Notes under the pieces: generated by a model
The model's database searches: none
Seen by the model: the letters and a program-made list of their open reading frames with translations, nothing else
What the model was told of the DNA's origin: nothing
NCBI GenBank assembly: GCA_016840385.1
Contig: JAEOSL010000062.1
Span: 1-20,938 of the forward strand
DNA from: Candidatus Thorarchaeota archaeon
GTDB taxonomy: Archaea; Asgardarchaeota; Thorarchaeia; Thorarchaeales; Thorarchaeaceae
Length of the DNA stretch: 20,938 nt
Direction of reading: 5' to 3'
Translations under genes and position numbers: made by a program
Part shown: piece by piece, positions 6,845 to 14,957 of the stretch
How positions within the stretch are numbered: position 1 is the stretch's first letter
Layout: every line of letters starts with the position of its first letter

Positions 6845-9058
6845 ATGGAAGACAATGATGACAACAGTTTGCATAACCCTATAGTTGCAGGGACCAAACT
6901 AAATTCCAAGATTCTTTACAAAAGTCTTCTCGAAACCACTTCTGACGCTGTGTATTTAATTGATATTGAAGGAAATCATATTGACGCCAACAAACAGTGG
7001 TGTGATTTTCTTGGTCGAGATTTGGAAGAGATTCATAGAATATCCTTTTGGGATGTTCTGCACCCAGACTGTATCGAAGACTGCAAAGAAACGATTAAGA
7101 AACTAGTAGCAGGTGAGAAAGTTTCTCTAATCACGCGTGACTTCGTAAGAAAAGATGGCTCGATAGTAACTGGTGAAATGAATCCCGTTCTAATTGACGA
7201 CAATCTCGATGATGCAAAGTTCATCCTTGTTATTGTGAAGGATATTACAAAATGGAAACAAGAAGCTGAGAAGGCTCTTCGAAGTAGTGAAATGAAGTAT
7301 TGGCAACTACTAGAAAACATACCTCAACGAGTATTCTATAAAGATACGAATTCGGTATACATAGCATGTAATCCCGCTTTTGCACGTGATTTTGGGATAA
7401 GCCCTGAAGAAATAGTAGGAAAAACAGACTATGATCTTTATTCTAAGGAAATGGCAGAACTTTATCGATCAACTGACAAGCACGTTCTAGACACATTCAT
7501 TCCATTTAGAGAGAATGAACAGTATTTTCTGGATGGAGAAGAATTGATTACACAAATTCAGAAGACACCTATCCGAGATGCAGAAGGTAATGTGATAGGG
7601 ATTCTAGGGATTTTCTGGGATATCACCGAACCCGTGAAAGCAAAGATCAATCTTGAAAAAAGCGAAAAGCAATATCGATTGCTTTATGAAAATCTTACAG
7701 ATGGTCTATACCAAATGGATACGAAGGGATTCATCACATGGGCTAGTCAACTTGCTGCAGATATTTTTGGTAAAACTCGTGAAGAAGTAGTTGGAGCTCA
7801 CATATCTGAATTTATTCACCCTGACGAAAGAGAACAAACAATGGCAGTCATGAAGGAAGCAATTTCCACTGGGATAACCTTCTCTGAAGGTTTTGAGGTA
7901 AAAGGAATTAGGCAAGATGGTTCCATTTTCTACTACCGAGTGAACAATAAGGTCTTAGAGGAAAATGGCGAAGTAACTGGAATTCAAGGTCTAATCAGGG
8001 ATATCACCGAGTTCAGAATTGCTCAGGATGCTCTTGAAGCAAGTGAAGAGAGATATAGAACGTTCGCTGAGAATTTTCAAGGGATTGCACATCGTGGAAC
8101 ACTTGATTGGATTCCCGAATTCTTTCATGGCTCAGTTGAAGCAATAACTGGCTACAAAGAAGAGGACTTTATTCTAGGTAAACCAAGATGGGATGAAGTA
8201 ATTCATCCTGAAGACAAAGAATATGTTTTCGAGTTAGGTGAGAAACTAGAAAATGTTCCAGATAGTATTGTTAAGCGTAAATATCGAATCATAAAGAAGA
8301 ATGGAGAAATTCGATGGATTCAGGAATTTACGAGCAATGTCTGTGATGAAGATGGAGTACCACGATGGGTTCAGGGCTCAATCTATGACATTACTGATGT
8401 AGTACTTGCAGAGAAGACACTGAAAAGGTCGCTCAACGATCTGGAAATTTATGCATCGCTTTTACAACATGATCTGAGGAATGACTTGCAAGTTCTTCTG
8501 AATCAATCAGAGATTTTCTTGTTAACCAACGATTTGAGTGAGGACGAAGCGAAATATTGGAAGATTGTTGAAGGAACGGCGCACAGCATGATTCGTTTGC
8601 TGGATGTATTCATCAAACCGATTGAATTCTATGAACGAGCAATTACGGATCTTATGGATATACTTGTACAAGACATTAAGATTACATATCCAGATTTGCA
8701 CATTGAAGTGAAATCTGATTTGCCATCTTCAGAATTCACAGTTATTGGTTCACGATTACTTCCATGTGTCTTTGATAATCTCTTCAGGAATGTTGTCGAG
8801 CATGCAGGATCTGAATCCAAAGTAATCATCAATGTACTGATAGAAAACAATCAAGCAATCATTGAATTCTCTGATGACGGTCCAGGTATTGATAAATCAA
8901 TTATATCAAAACTATTTCAGAAGGGCATCTCCACTACTGGTGGAGGGTACGGTCTCTATCTGAGTAAGAAGATTATCGAAGCCTATGAAGGAGAAATTGA
9001 GGTTGTAAACAAAGATATGAGCGGGACTACATTTAGAATAGTTCTACCTTCTATCTAG
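6845..9058 (+). CDS. Soluble sensor histidine kinase with four PAS domains
   Basis: 737 residues with no membrane segment, so a cytosolic sensor. Four PAS domains begin near residues 22, 149, 273 and 399. The last three each open with the SExxY linker motif, and several close with the PAC-type DITE/DITK signature. The H-box is LLQHDLRND with phospho-acceptor His542. The HATPase domain follows: N-box Asn645 in DNLFRN, G1 box DDGPGI (Asp677 on), G2 box GGGYGLYL (about 699-706), all intact. The HDLRN form of the H-box is common in archaeal PAS kinases. No response regulator is adjacent, so the output is unknown. I see no haem- or flavin-specific motif, so the signal is unknown; the redox neighbours only hint at a redox or small-molecule cue. 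A GGAG lies 13 bases before the ATG. It converges on the reductase gene with a 3-base gap. Confidence 0.93.
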   Translation: MEDNDDNSLHNPIVAGTKLNSKILYKSLLETTSDAVYLIDIEGNHIDANKQWCDFLGRDLEEIHRISFWDVLHPDCIEDCKETIKKLVAGEKVSLITRDFVRKDGSIVTGEMNPVLIDDNLDDAKFILVIVKDITKWKQEAEKALRSSEMKYWQLLENIPQRVFYKDTNSVYIACNPAFARDFGISPEEIVGKTDYDLYSKEMAELYRSTDKHVLDTFIPFRENEQYFLDGEELITQIQKTPIRDAEGNVIGILGIFWDITEPVKAKINLEKSEKQYRLLYENLTDGLYQMDTKGFITWASQLAADIFGKTREEVVGAHISEFIHPDEREQTMAVMKEAISTGITFSEGFEVKGIRQDGSIFYYRVNNKVLEENGEVTGIQGLIRDITEFRIAQDALEASEERYRTFAENFQGIAHRGTLDWIPEFFHGSVEAITGYKEEDFILGKPRWDEVIHPEDKEYVFELGEKLENVPDSIVKRKYRIIKKNGEIRWIQEFTSNVCDEDGVPRWVQGSIYDITDVVLAEKTLKRSLNDLEIYASLLQHDLRNDLQVLLNQSEIFLLTNDLSEDEAKYWKIVEGTAHSMIRLLDVFIKPIEFYERAITDLMDILVQDIKITYPDLHIEVKSDLPSSEFTVIGSRLLPCVFDNLFRNVVEHAGSESKVIINVLIENNQAIIEFSDDGPGIDKSIISKLFQKGISTTGGGYGLYLSKKIIEAYEGEIEVVNKDMSGTTFRIVLPSI

Positions 9059-9061
9059 TTG

Positions 9062-10000
9062 TCAATCATCCTGTTGGCATGTGAATACGAATTCAGTTTC
9101 ATTAACATACTTGTATGCTTGATATGCTGCATGAACACCTTCAGCAACACCAGTGATAGCTTGTTTGAATTCACTATCTACAACATCACCCGCTGCAAAT
9201 ACGCCTTCTACATTGGTTGTGCTTGAACGGTCAATCTTGATCTCTCCCTTTGGATTCAATTCTACTCCGAGCTTCTTTGCTAGGTCTGAATAGGGTATAC
9301 CTCCTATAGCTACGAAGATACCATCAAGGGGAAGTGTGTCTGAACCATTGTAAGGCTTATCGAGTTTAACACCAGTGACCTTTGCATCACCCAAAACCTC
9401 TGTAACATTGGTTTCTGTGATAACTTCAATTTTGGATTCTCGTTCAATCCTTCTTGCATTGATTGGCTCTGGACGAAGTTTAGCCTTTCTGTAAATGATG
9501 TAGACCTTCGGACAGTATTTCGCTAGTAGTAATGCTTCCTTAGTAGCACTGTCACTTCCTCCGACAACTGCTACTACTTTGTCCTTGTACAACGGGGCAT
9601 CACAAAGAGCACAGTAAGAAATTCCTTTATTCTTAAGTTCGTCATGTCCGGGGACTTCAAGTTCACGTTCCTTCATCCCAGTGGCAATCAGAATTGATTT
9701 TGCTAGGAAGGACTTGTTCTCGGTTACAACGTAGAAGAAGTTCTCTTTGCTTCGGAAGATATCTTTGACTGTACCAGTTTCGATAAGAACTGGATAGTCG
9801 AGTGTATGTGCTTTGAGATTGTCGGAGAGTTCCTTTCCAGTGAGTTGAATGAAACCTGGATAGTTTGCCACATCGTCAGTCAGTGTGATAGTTCCACCAT
9901 CTACGTCACCAATGACAGCCACACTCAAATCTAATCTAGCTGCATACATCGCAGCGCCATAGCCTGTTACACCAGCACCAATAACTACGAGATCGTACAT
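9062..10000 (-). CDS. Thioredoxin reductase-like flavoprotein
   Basis: 312 residues from the ATG at 10000. A longer frame starts at 10069, but it would overlap the upstream glutaredoxin gene, and the FAD motif begins right at MYDLVVIGAGVTG. A GGGAGTG ribosome-binding site precedes this start. Domains in order: FAD GxGxxG (residues 8-13); redox CALC (Cys130-Cys133) followed by DAPLY; NAD(P)H Rossmann GGSDSA; the second FAD motif GVFAAGDVVD near the end. The YRKAKLRPE segment aligns with HRRDGFRAE of E. coli TrxB and keeps Arg/Lys/Arg at the 2'-phosphate positions, so NADPH is plausible. It would reduce the adjacent glutaredoxin-like protein, the PDO, or both. The start lies 4 bases after the Grx stop, so the two genes are co-transcribed. 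Confidence 0.9.
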   Translation of the reverse strand: MYDLVVIGAGVTGYGAAMYAARLDLSVAVIGDVDGGTITLTDDVANYPGFIQLTGKELSDNLKAHTLDYPVLIETGTVKDIFRSKENFFYVVTENKSFLAKSILIATGMKERELEVPGHDELKNKGISYCALCDAPLYKDKVVAVVGGSDSATKEALLLAKYCPKVYIIYRKAKLRPEPINARRIERESKIEVITETNVTEVLGDAKVTGVKLDKPYNGSDTLPLDGIFVAIGGIPYSDLAKKLGVELNPKGEIKIDRSSTTNVEGVFAAGDVVDSEFKQAITGVAEGVHAAYQAYKYVNETEFVFTCQQDD

Positions 10001-10004
10001 TCTT

Positions 10005-10247
10005 TCACACTCCCAATTTTCTCTTGATTCTTCGCTCAGAACGTCTATCGTGACCAATGAAGACATCATTATCGATTACTGTGGTTGGCACAGCTATCTG
10101 ACCACTAAGCTCTTTCAATTCAACGGTAGTTTCGGGTGAAGTCAGAATACATTTTTCTTCGAAATCAATTCCAGTATCTTTGAGGAATTTCTTCATGTTC
10201 TCCGAGTGAGGACATTCGGGCGCTGTGTAAATCACTGCATTGGACAT
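10005..10247 (-). CDS. Glutaredoxin/NrdH-like protein with CPHS active site
   Basis: 80 residues, a single small thioredoxin fold of NrdH/glutaredoxin size. The first strand NAVIYTAP leads to ECPHS, with Cys12 but Ser15 where dithiol glutaredoxins have the second Cys. The cis-proline motif is IAVPTTVI and the tail is GHDRRSERRIKRKLG, strongly basic. Cys33 (EEKCIL) could act as an alternative resolving cysteine. It is the first gene of a two-gene operon with the thioredoxin reductase, which suggests that the reductase feeds electrons to it. A GGAG ribosome-binding site sits about 10 bases before the ATG. Confidence 0.85.
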   Translation of the reverse strand: MSNAVIYTAPECPHSENMKKFLKDTGIDFEEKCILTSPETTVELKELSGQIAVPTTVIDNDVFIGHDRRSERRIKRKLGV

Positions 10248-10383
10248 TAACTAGTATCTCCTTCTCACTGACTAAGAGTAGTTGGTCCTGTGCATTCCAT
10301 CATTGATATACATTTGGAAAAGGTAGCAGAATTTAGGAAATCTATCGCCATTAGTGAAAAGTCTTAAGGAAAGATATTGACAA

Positions 10384-10409
10384 GTTCACTATATTTAACT
10401 GGAGTGAAC
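10384..10409. promoter_or_regulatory. Inverted repeat spanning an AT-rich core, possible operator
   Basis: Perfect 7-base arms GTTCACT and AGTGAAC are separated by 12 bases, ATATTTAACTGG. The core contains a TATA-like ATATTTAA and the right arm overlaps GGAGTG, the probable ribosome-binding site of the ferritin-like gene. Its position between the divergent Grx-TrxR operon and the ferritin-like gene suits a dimeric repressor site, or an mRNA hairpin masking the start. Chance occurrence is not excluded. Confidence 0.4.
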
Positions 10410-10414
10410 CAGAT

Positions 10415-10891
10415 TTGAACAAGGAAGAGACTCTTGAATTTATAGACAAGCAAATTGCTTTGGAATTAAAGATCATCCAGATAACTAAGGAGAATGTTGA
10501 GCAACTAGGCAACGCATTTGTCAAGGACCTACTCATTGGAATATCCACTGATTCTCAGAAACATGCTGCTCTTCTCAAATCATTGAGAAAAGCTGTTGAA
10601 GGTCCAACACCATTCATCAGTGAACAAGAGAGGGACAAAATTGCTAAGGGTATAGCTGCTCACATAAAGATGGAAGAGCAAGCCGTTGAAACCTATACAG
10701 AGCTAGCAGAGAAGAGTGATAATGAACAGGTGAAGACTATTGCCATGATGATTCGAGAGGATGAGATTCGTCATCATGCTTTACTCAAAGAACTACACAA
10801 GACAATGATCGAACCAGAAACCCTTACTGAAGACATGATTTGGGACGCGATGTGGAAAGATACTCCATGGCGTGGCAGTCCAGGTGGATAA
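10415..10891 (+). CDS. Ferritin-like/rubrerythrin-like four-helix protein
   Basis: 158 residues, almost all helical, with a rubrerythrin-like order of acidic/histidine residues: Glu17, Asp46 and His50, Glu87 and Glu92, and the late E-x-x-H pair Glu117-His120 (followed by His121). The first helix pair has Ser at the Glu position of the usual ExxH, so metal binding may be incomplete. There is no C-terminal rubredoxin domain. Family members store iron, remove peroxide, or modify substrates, and I cannot choose between them. The start is TTG at 10415: no in-frame ATG or GTG keeps helix 1, and GGAGTG lies about 8 bases upstream. Divergent from Grx-TrxR across a 167-base region holding an inverted repeat, which suggests shared redox control. 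Confidence 0.8.
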   Translation: MNKEETLEFIDKQIALELKIIQITKENVEQLGNAFVKDLLIGISTDSQKHAALLKSLRKAVEGPTPFISEQERDKIAKGIAAHIKMEEQAVETYTELAEKSDNEQVKTIAMMIREDEIRHHALLKELHKTMIEPETLTEDMIWDAMWKDTPWRGSPGG

Positions 10892-10991
10892 GAATCATCA
10901 AGAAATAAGGCGAATACTTCCCTGGTCATTTCCGAATCCTTATGTTGAAGGAAACATTTTGTAGAATACTACTCTAAAGAGAGGTTCTGAG

Positions 10992-12893
10992 ATGACAGTT
11001 GAGGATGTTAAACGAACTGATACTGGAAAGGCATTGATGCTTGCGAACGAAGCTATCGTACGTGGAGCTTTAGAAGCCGATGTCAAGATTGTAGCTTTCT
11101 ATCCCGGCTCACCCACTTCAGAAATATTGGATACTTTTGGTGAAGTTATGGATCACTTCGCAGATTACAAGATGCACATCTCAGCAAACGAGAAGATCGC
11201 ATTGGAAACCGTAGCAGGTGCTTCAATGGCAGGTCAAAGGTCCTTCACTTCAATGAAGAGTGTCGGGATGAACGTAGCTAGTGATTCGATGTATAGTATC
11301 GCATATACTGGATTGAATGCTGGTTGTGTTTGTCTTATCGCTGACGACCCTTATGCCCATTCTTCTCAATCTGAGCAGGATGGTAGATACTTCGGTATGA
11401 CTGCTTATGTTCCCATGATTGAACCATCCACTGCGCAAGAAGCGCACGATATGACCAAGTGGGCATTCGAGATTTCTGAGAAACATAAAACACTGGTTAT
11501 CATTCGAACAACTACTCGTGTCAATCACCAGAGAGGAATAGTACAATTAGAGAAATTAGAGAGAACACCGTTCAAAAAGAACAAATGGAAAGATGTCAAG
11601 GGACAGTACTTCACTGTCGGTCCAGTGGCTCGAGCTCACAAAGCTACACTACTTGAAAAATCTGTAGCAATCCAAGCTGACTTTGAAAAAACAGAATTCA
11701 ATTACCTTGTTCCTGGCAAGGGAAAAGTTGGAATATTGACAGCAGGAGTATGTTTCCTTCATGCTAAAGAAGCAATGCGGAATCTTAGCGTTGAATTACC
11801 TATCTTCAAACTAGGAACTCTATTTCCACTTCCTGAAAAGAAGATTTCAGAATTCCTCAAATCTCTTTCAACACTAGTTGTTATCGAAGAATTAACTCCG
11901 TATTTAGAAACCCAGATTACTGCTATTGCAAAGTCTGTCAATCCCGATCTCAATATAGTTGGCAAACGCAGTGGACATTTCAGTGAAATGCTAGAGTACA
12001 ATGTACCAATCGTTGAGAAGGTTCTCGCAGTTGTTCTCGACAAGAAGCTCAGTATGGACTATGATGCGGTTCTTACAAAGGCTGATGAACTGAAATCTAT
12101 TCTCTCTGAGAGACCTCCAATCTTCTGCCCGGGATGTCCACATAGAGGCACCCTATGGTCGTTCAGACAAGCTCTACAACAGTTAAAAATTCGCGATGAC
12201 ATTGTTTTCAATAACGACATTGGTTGCTACTCAATGGCCTTCCTTCCACCCAACGAATTCTCTGATTCCATGCTCGCAATGGGCGCATCATTGGGAGTTT
12301 CTGCAGGGATGGAGATGTCCTTGGAAGATAAGATAATCGCTATGGTAGGTGATAGCACTCTCTATCATGCTGCACTTCCAGGAATCGTCAATCTCATTCA
12401 TCACAATTCCAACGTTACCCTCTTCGTGCTTGACAACAGTGTCACCGCAATGACAGGGCAGCAATTCAATCCTAACTCCCCATATGATGCAGGTGGACAA
12501 CCTGCAAGAAAGATCAACATGGACAAAATGTTCGAAGCACTCGGTGCTGATAAGATAGTAATCATAGATCCTTATGATACTCGAGATTGTATTGGACCAA
12601 TCAAAGAAGCAATCGAAGCAGAAGGATTCAATGTGATCATCTCGAGAAGAGAATGTGCACTTTATGGAGACCGTCTTAAAAAGAAGGCTGGAGAGAAAAT
12701 CATTCCAAGCGAGAATGTGAAGGATACATGCCGTAGTATCTACGCTTGCGTTAAGGAGTTCTATTGCCCCGCAATCACAATTGATGAGTCAGATGGAAAA
12801 ATGATCATCCAGAGAGACCTCTGTGATGGGTGTCTAGAATGTCGACAGGTATGTCCTGTTGATGCACCACAACACGTGGAGGTTAAGAAATGA
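10992..12893 (+). CDS. iorA: Indolepyruvate:ferredoxin oxidoreductase alpha subunit
   Basis: 633 residues, the normal IorA length. It oxidises aryl 2-oxoacids such as indolepyruvate to aryl-acetyl-CoA with ferredoxin as acceptor, in aromatic amino acid breakdown. The N-terminal pyrimidine-binding half includes the FYPGSPTSEI segment. The C-terminal half has IFCPGCPHRGT and the TPP/Mg motif GDSTLYHAALPG...LDNSVTAMTG (about residues 452-490). The C-terminal ferredoxin region is unusual: the second cluster motif is complete (Cys611, 614, 617, 621), but the first keeps Cys580, 586 and 592 and has Ile583 where the second cysteine is expected. A [3Fe-4S] cluster, or loss of this cluster, is possible. 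It overlaps iorB by 4 bases (ATGA), so the two are translated together. Confidence 0.95.
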   Translation: MTVEDVKRTDTGKALMLANEAIVRGALEADVKIVAFYPGSPTSEILDTFGEVMDHFADYKMHISANEKIALETVAGASMAGQRSFTSMKSVGMNVASDSMYSIAYTGLNAGCVCLIADDPYAHSSQSEQDGRYFGMTAYVPMIEPSTAQEAHDMTKWAFEISEKHKTLVIIRTTTRVNHQRGIVQLEKLERTPFKKNKWKDVKGQYFTVGPVARAHKATLLEKSVAIQADFEKTEFNYLVPGKGKVGILTAGVCFLHAKEAMRNLSVELPIFKLGTLFPLPEKKISEFLKSLSTLVVIEELTPYLETQITAIAKSVNPDLNIVGKRSGHFSEMLEYNVPIVEKVLAVVLDKKLSMDYDAVLTKADELKSILSERPPIFCPGCPHRGTLWSFRQALQQLKIRDDIVFNNDIGCYSMAFLPPNEFSDSMLAMGASLGVSAGMEMSLEDKIIAMVGDSTLYHAALPGIVNLIHHNSNVTLFVLDNSVTAMTGQQFNPNSPYDAGGQPARKINMDKMFEALGADKIVIIDPYDTRDCIGPIKEAIEAEGFNVIISRRECALYGDRLKKKAGEKIIPSENVKDTCRSIYACVKEFYCPAITIDESDGKMIIQRDLCDGCLECRQVCPVDAPQHVEVKK

Positions 12894-13525
12894 CTGAAAC
12901 TACAAAGACCTTCAACATCATGTTCGCTGGTGTAGGTGGTCAGGGTCTTATGCTTCTATCTGCAATCCTCGGAAAAGCAGCTGTAGACTCAGGTTTCAAA
13001 GTCATGACAGGTGAACAACACGGTCTCTCACAGAGACAGGGTTCAATCTATGTTCACTTCAGAATAGGGGACCCAATCTCACCATTGATTCCGTATGGAC
13101 GAGCTGACATGATGATTGCAATGGAGGCGAGTGAGGCTCTCAGGTATATTGAGTATCTCAAGAAAGATGGTGTTGTAATCATGAGCAATCGAATAATGCC
13201 ATCAGTAACTGAAACAGAGAAAGTAGCATTGGACAAGGAGAAGAAAATCAAATACATTACTGTCCACCAAATAGTTGAGAAACTCGAGCAAGTCACCAAG
13301 AATGTCGTTCTACTTGATTCTCTAGAATTAGCACTCCAAGCAGGAAATGCAAGGACTGAAAATTCTGTTCTTGCAGGAGCAACGGTCGCATGTGCCGACT
13401 TCCCAATTCCAGCAGAAGAGGTTCGGAAAGCAGTCCTTGCTCTTGTACCACCAAAGACGATCGAAGCCAACTCGAAAGCTTTTGACTTGGGTAGAGATGC
13501 AGGAAGTGTTTGCTTAGATTCGTAA
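12890..13525 (+). CDS. iorB: Indolepyruvate:ferredoxin oxidoreductase beta subunit
   Basis: 211 residues, the usual size of IorB. It is the gamma-type domain of the 2-oxoacid:ferredoxin oxidoreductase superfamily, which completes the CoA/substrate site together with IorA. The N-terminal GVGGQG at residues 14-19 and the EQHGLSQRQGSIYVHFRIG segment are family signatures, as is the YGRADMMIAMEASEALR stretch. Its ATG overlaps the iorA stop. Its TAA at 13525 lies 6 bases from the restored end of the converging histidine phosphatase gene. Confidence 0.95.
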   Translation: MTETTKTFNIMFAGVGGQGLMLLSAILGKAAVDSGFKVMTGEQHGLSQRQGSIYVHFRIGDPISPLIPYGRADMMIAMEASEALRYIEYLKKDGVVIMSNRIMPSVTETEKVALDKEKKIKYITVHQIVEKLEQVTKNVVLLDSLELALQAGNARTENSVLAGATVACADFPIPAEEVRKAVLALVPPKTIEANSKAFDLGRDAGSVCLDS

Positions 13526-13531
13526 CAAAGG

Positions 13532-14139
13532 TCATTTTCCGATTTTGGTGTTGTTAAATATAGTAGGTTTCCAAGCACTATTGACGGAATCCCTTGCAAT
13601 AATATTCAACATGCAATTTCCAAACCACTCATCGGTTTCTGGTAAAATATCTAATACATTCTTTAGAATGTGGTATAACGTCCCACATGACCAACAATAA
13701 GAATGGTAGAAGTTTCAGGATGATTCTCAGCAACTTCAAAGAATGCTTCTGTATGACGCATCCTCTGTTCAGTGATACTTTCTCCACCTACGGGTTTCTC
13801 ATCAACGTTCACTAAATACGAATCAAACAGTTCTTTCTCTTCTTTTGTTAGATCATCAACACATTTACCGGTGTAATCATCTGCGACACCCTCTCTGAAT
13901 CGCGCCTCTAAAATTATGTCTTTGAAACCAATTTCATTACAAATAATAATTGCAGTTTCAGAAGCTCTAGGAAAAGTGGATGAATAAACTGCATCAAACC
14001 TAATCCCCATTTTCAAGATATTTTGTCCAAAGGATTTTGCTTGTTCTCTTCCCAAATCTGAAAGAGGTGTTTCAGAACCAGAAATTGTTCTGGTTATATT
14101 GTCAATACTCTGGCTGTGTCTTACTATCACAATTCGCAT
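13532..14139 (-). pseudogene. Histidine phosphatase-family gene interrupted by a frameshift
   Basis: The uninterrupted frame (14139-13663) codes 158 residues: RHS with catalytic His8, a PLSDLGREQAKSFG motif, VYSSTFPRASETA, and VGHVGRYTTF holding the second catalytic His151. It stops at a TAA at 13663. From 13663 down to a TGA at 13532, a second frame continues with the expected C-terminus: a KNVLDILPETDEWFG helix, a NCMLNIIA strand, then WKPTIFNNT, like the late FNDT of the family. One extra base near 13665 would join the two frames, and the restored gene would end 6 bases from iorB. It is either a real loss of the C-terminal strand or a sequence error. A GAGGAAG ribosome-binding site precedes the ATG; it lies 20 bases after the FMN reductase, so they form an operon. 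Substrate unknown. Confidence 0.8.
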
Positions 14140-14159
14140 CTTGAAACTTCCTCGTCAAG

Positions 14160-14846
14160 CTATTTTCCAACATATTGGTCTATAGGCAAGAGCTCCCTCC
14201 CGACAATATCAAGTGTTTTAGAAAGTATTTTCCCACTGTTGACAAGTTGCCTTCCTGCTTCCTTTGCTGCTTCAAAAATATCATCAATGACACCAGGAAT
14301 TTTCATCATTGATTTCATCGCTTCTCCATGAGGACGAATCAAAGAACCTGCATACTCCCACTCTGCGTGATCAGCGACTGCCTTCATCTGATCAATCAAT
14401 AAATCGAAATTATCCTGTTCCCAATAGCCACTATTTGATACTAAGACGATTTTCCCACGCTTGACACCTTCACGCATTTTATGACGACTATGCCCATTAA
14501 CAAGTTCAGTTTCAGCGAGTCCTAATGGAATCAGTATCCTATCTATCAAATTCTTCAACGGTCCAGTCATTCCACTAACATAAACTGGAGTTGCAAATAT
14601 CCAGATATCTGCCTTCAGAAGCTTTGGATGCAACATTTGCATATCGTCCTTTTGATAACACTCCCCAGGAGTTTCGAAAACGCATTTCCAGTTTCCTTGA
14701 CAAGGACGTATCTTGAGCTTCTTCGTGTAGAATAATTCTACATCAGCACCTGCTTCACGCAATCCTTCTAGAAATGGGGTGAGAATCAGACTAGTATTTC
14801 CTTTGTCCATTCTGGGACTACCATTGATAGCTATAACCTTTGTCAT
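14160..14846 (-). CDS. NAD(P)H-dependent FMN reductase / iron-sulfur flavoprotein-like
   Basis: 228 residues with a flavodoxin-like fold. The phosphate loop INGSPRMDKGNTSLI (residues 7-21) binds FMN, and ATPVYVSGMTGPLKNLIDR is the second flavin contact typical of the NADPH-dependent FMN reductase superfamily. The cysteine region has Cys49, Cys55 and Cys63, but Asn52 stands where iron-sulfur flavoproteins have the second cysteine of CxxCxxC. A standard [4Fe-4S] cluster is therefore unlikely and the protein may work as a plain flavin reductase. Divergent from the ferredoxin-MtrA gene across about 110 bases and first in an operon with the phosphatase. No electron partner can be fixed. Confidence 0.88.
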   Translation of the reverse strand: MTKVIAINGSPRMDKGNTSLILTPFLEGLREAGADVELFYTKKLKIRPCQGNWKCVFETPGECYQKDDMQMLHPKLLKADIWIFATPVYVSGMTGPLKNLIDRILIPLGLAETELVNGHSRHKMREGVKRGKIVLVSNSGYWEQDNFDLLIDQMKAVADHAEWEYAGSLIRPHGEAMKSMMKIPGVIDDIFEAAKEAGRQLVNSGKILSKTLDIVGRELLPIDQYVGK

Positions 14847-14858
14847 CTTTACTCACGA

Positions 14859-14875
14859 AGAAATTGGCTATTTCT
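14859..14875. promoter_or_regulatory. Short inverted repeat in a divergent promoter region
   Basis: AGAAAT and ATTTCT flank a 5-base spacer, 13-29 bases upstream of the flavoprotein ATG and on the far side from the ferredoxin-MtrA gene. A longer-range pair, TCTGAGA (14873) and TCTCAGA (14927), is also present in the same 110 bases. Either could be an operator, but repeats this short are expected by chance in an AT-rich spacer. Confidence 0.25.
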
Positions 14876-14957
14876 GAGATTGATAAGTAGTTCTAACGTC
14901 TAAAAATACGACTCGTGTAAAATGGTTCTCAGAGTACTGCGATAGAGGTAGGTTCAT

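Noticed and set aside
9062..10000. F420-dependent reductase as an alternative for the thioredoxin reductase
   Set aside because: The YRKAKLRPE segment keeps basic residues at the NADPH 2'-phosphate positions of E. coli TrxB, so NADPH use is the simpler reading.
10001..10069. Upstream extension of the thioredoxin reductase by 23 codons
   Set aside because: It overlaps the end of the glutaredoxin-like gene and lies before the FAD-binding start; GGGAGTG precedes the internal ATG at 10000.
13054..13599. 181-codon open frame on the minus strand across iorB
   Set aside because: It lies almost wholly antisense to iorB, which has clear family motifs, and its translation is Ser/Thr-rich shadow sequence with no ribosome-binding site.
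13655..13670. Programmed -1 frameshifting in the phosphatase gene
   Set aside because: No X-XXY-YYZ slippery heptamer at the junction and no evident downstream pseudoknot; a single-base indel or error is simpler.
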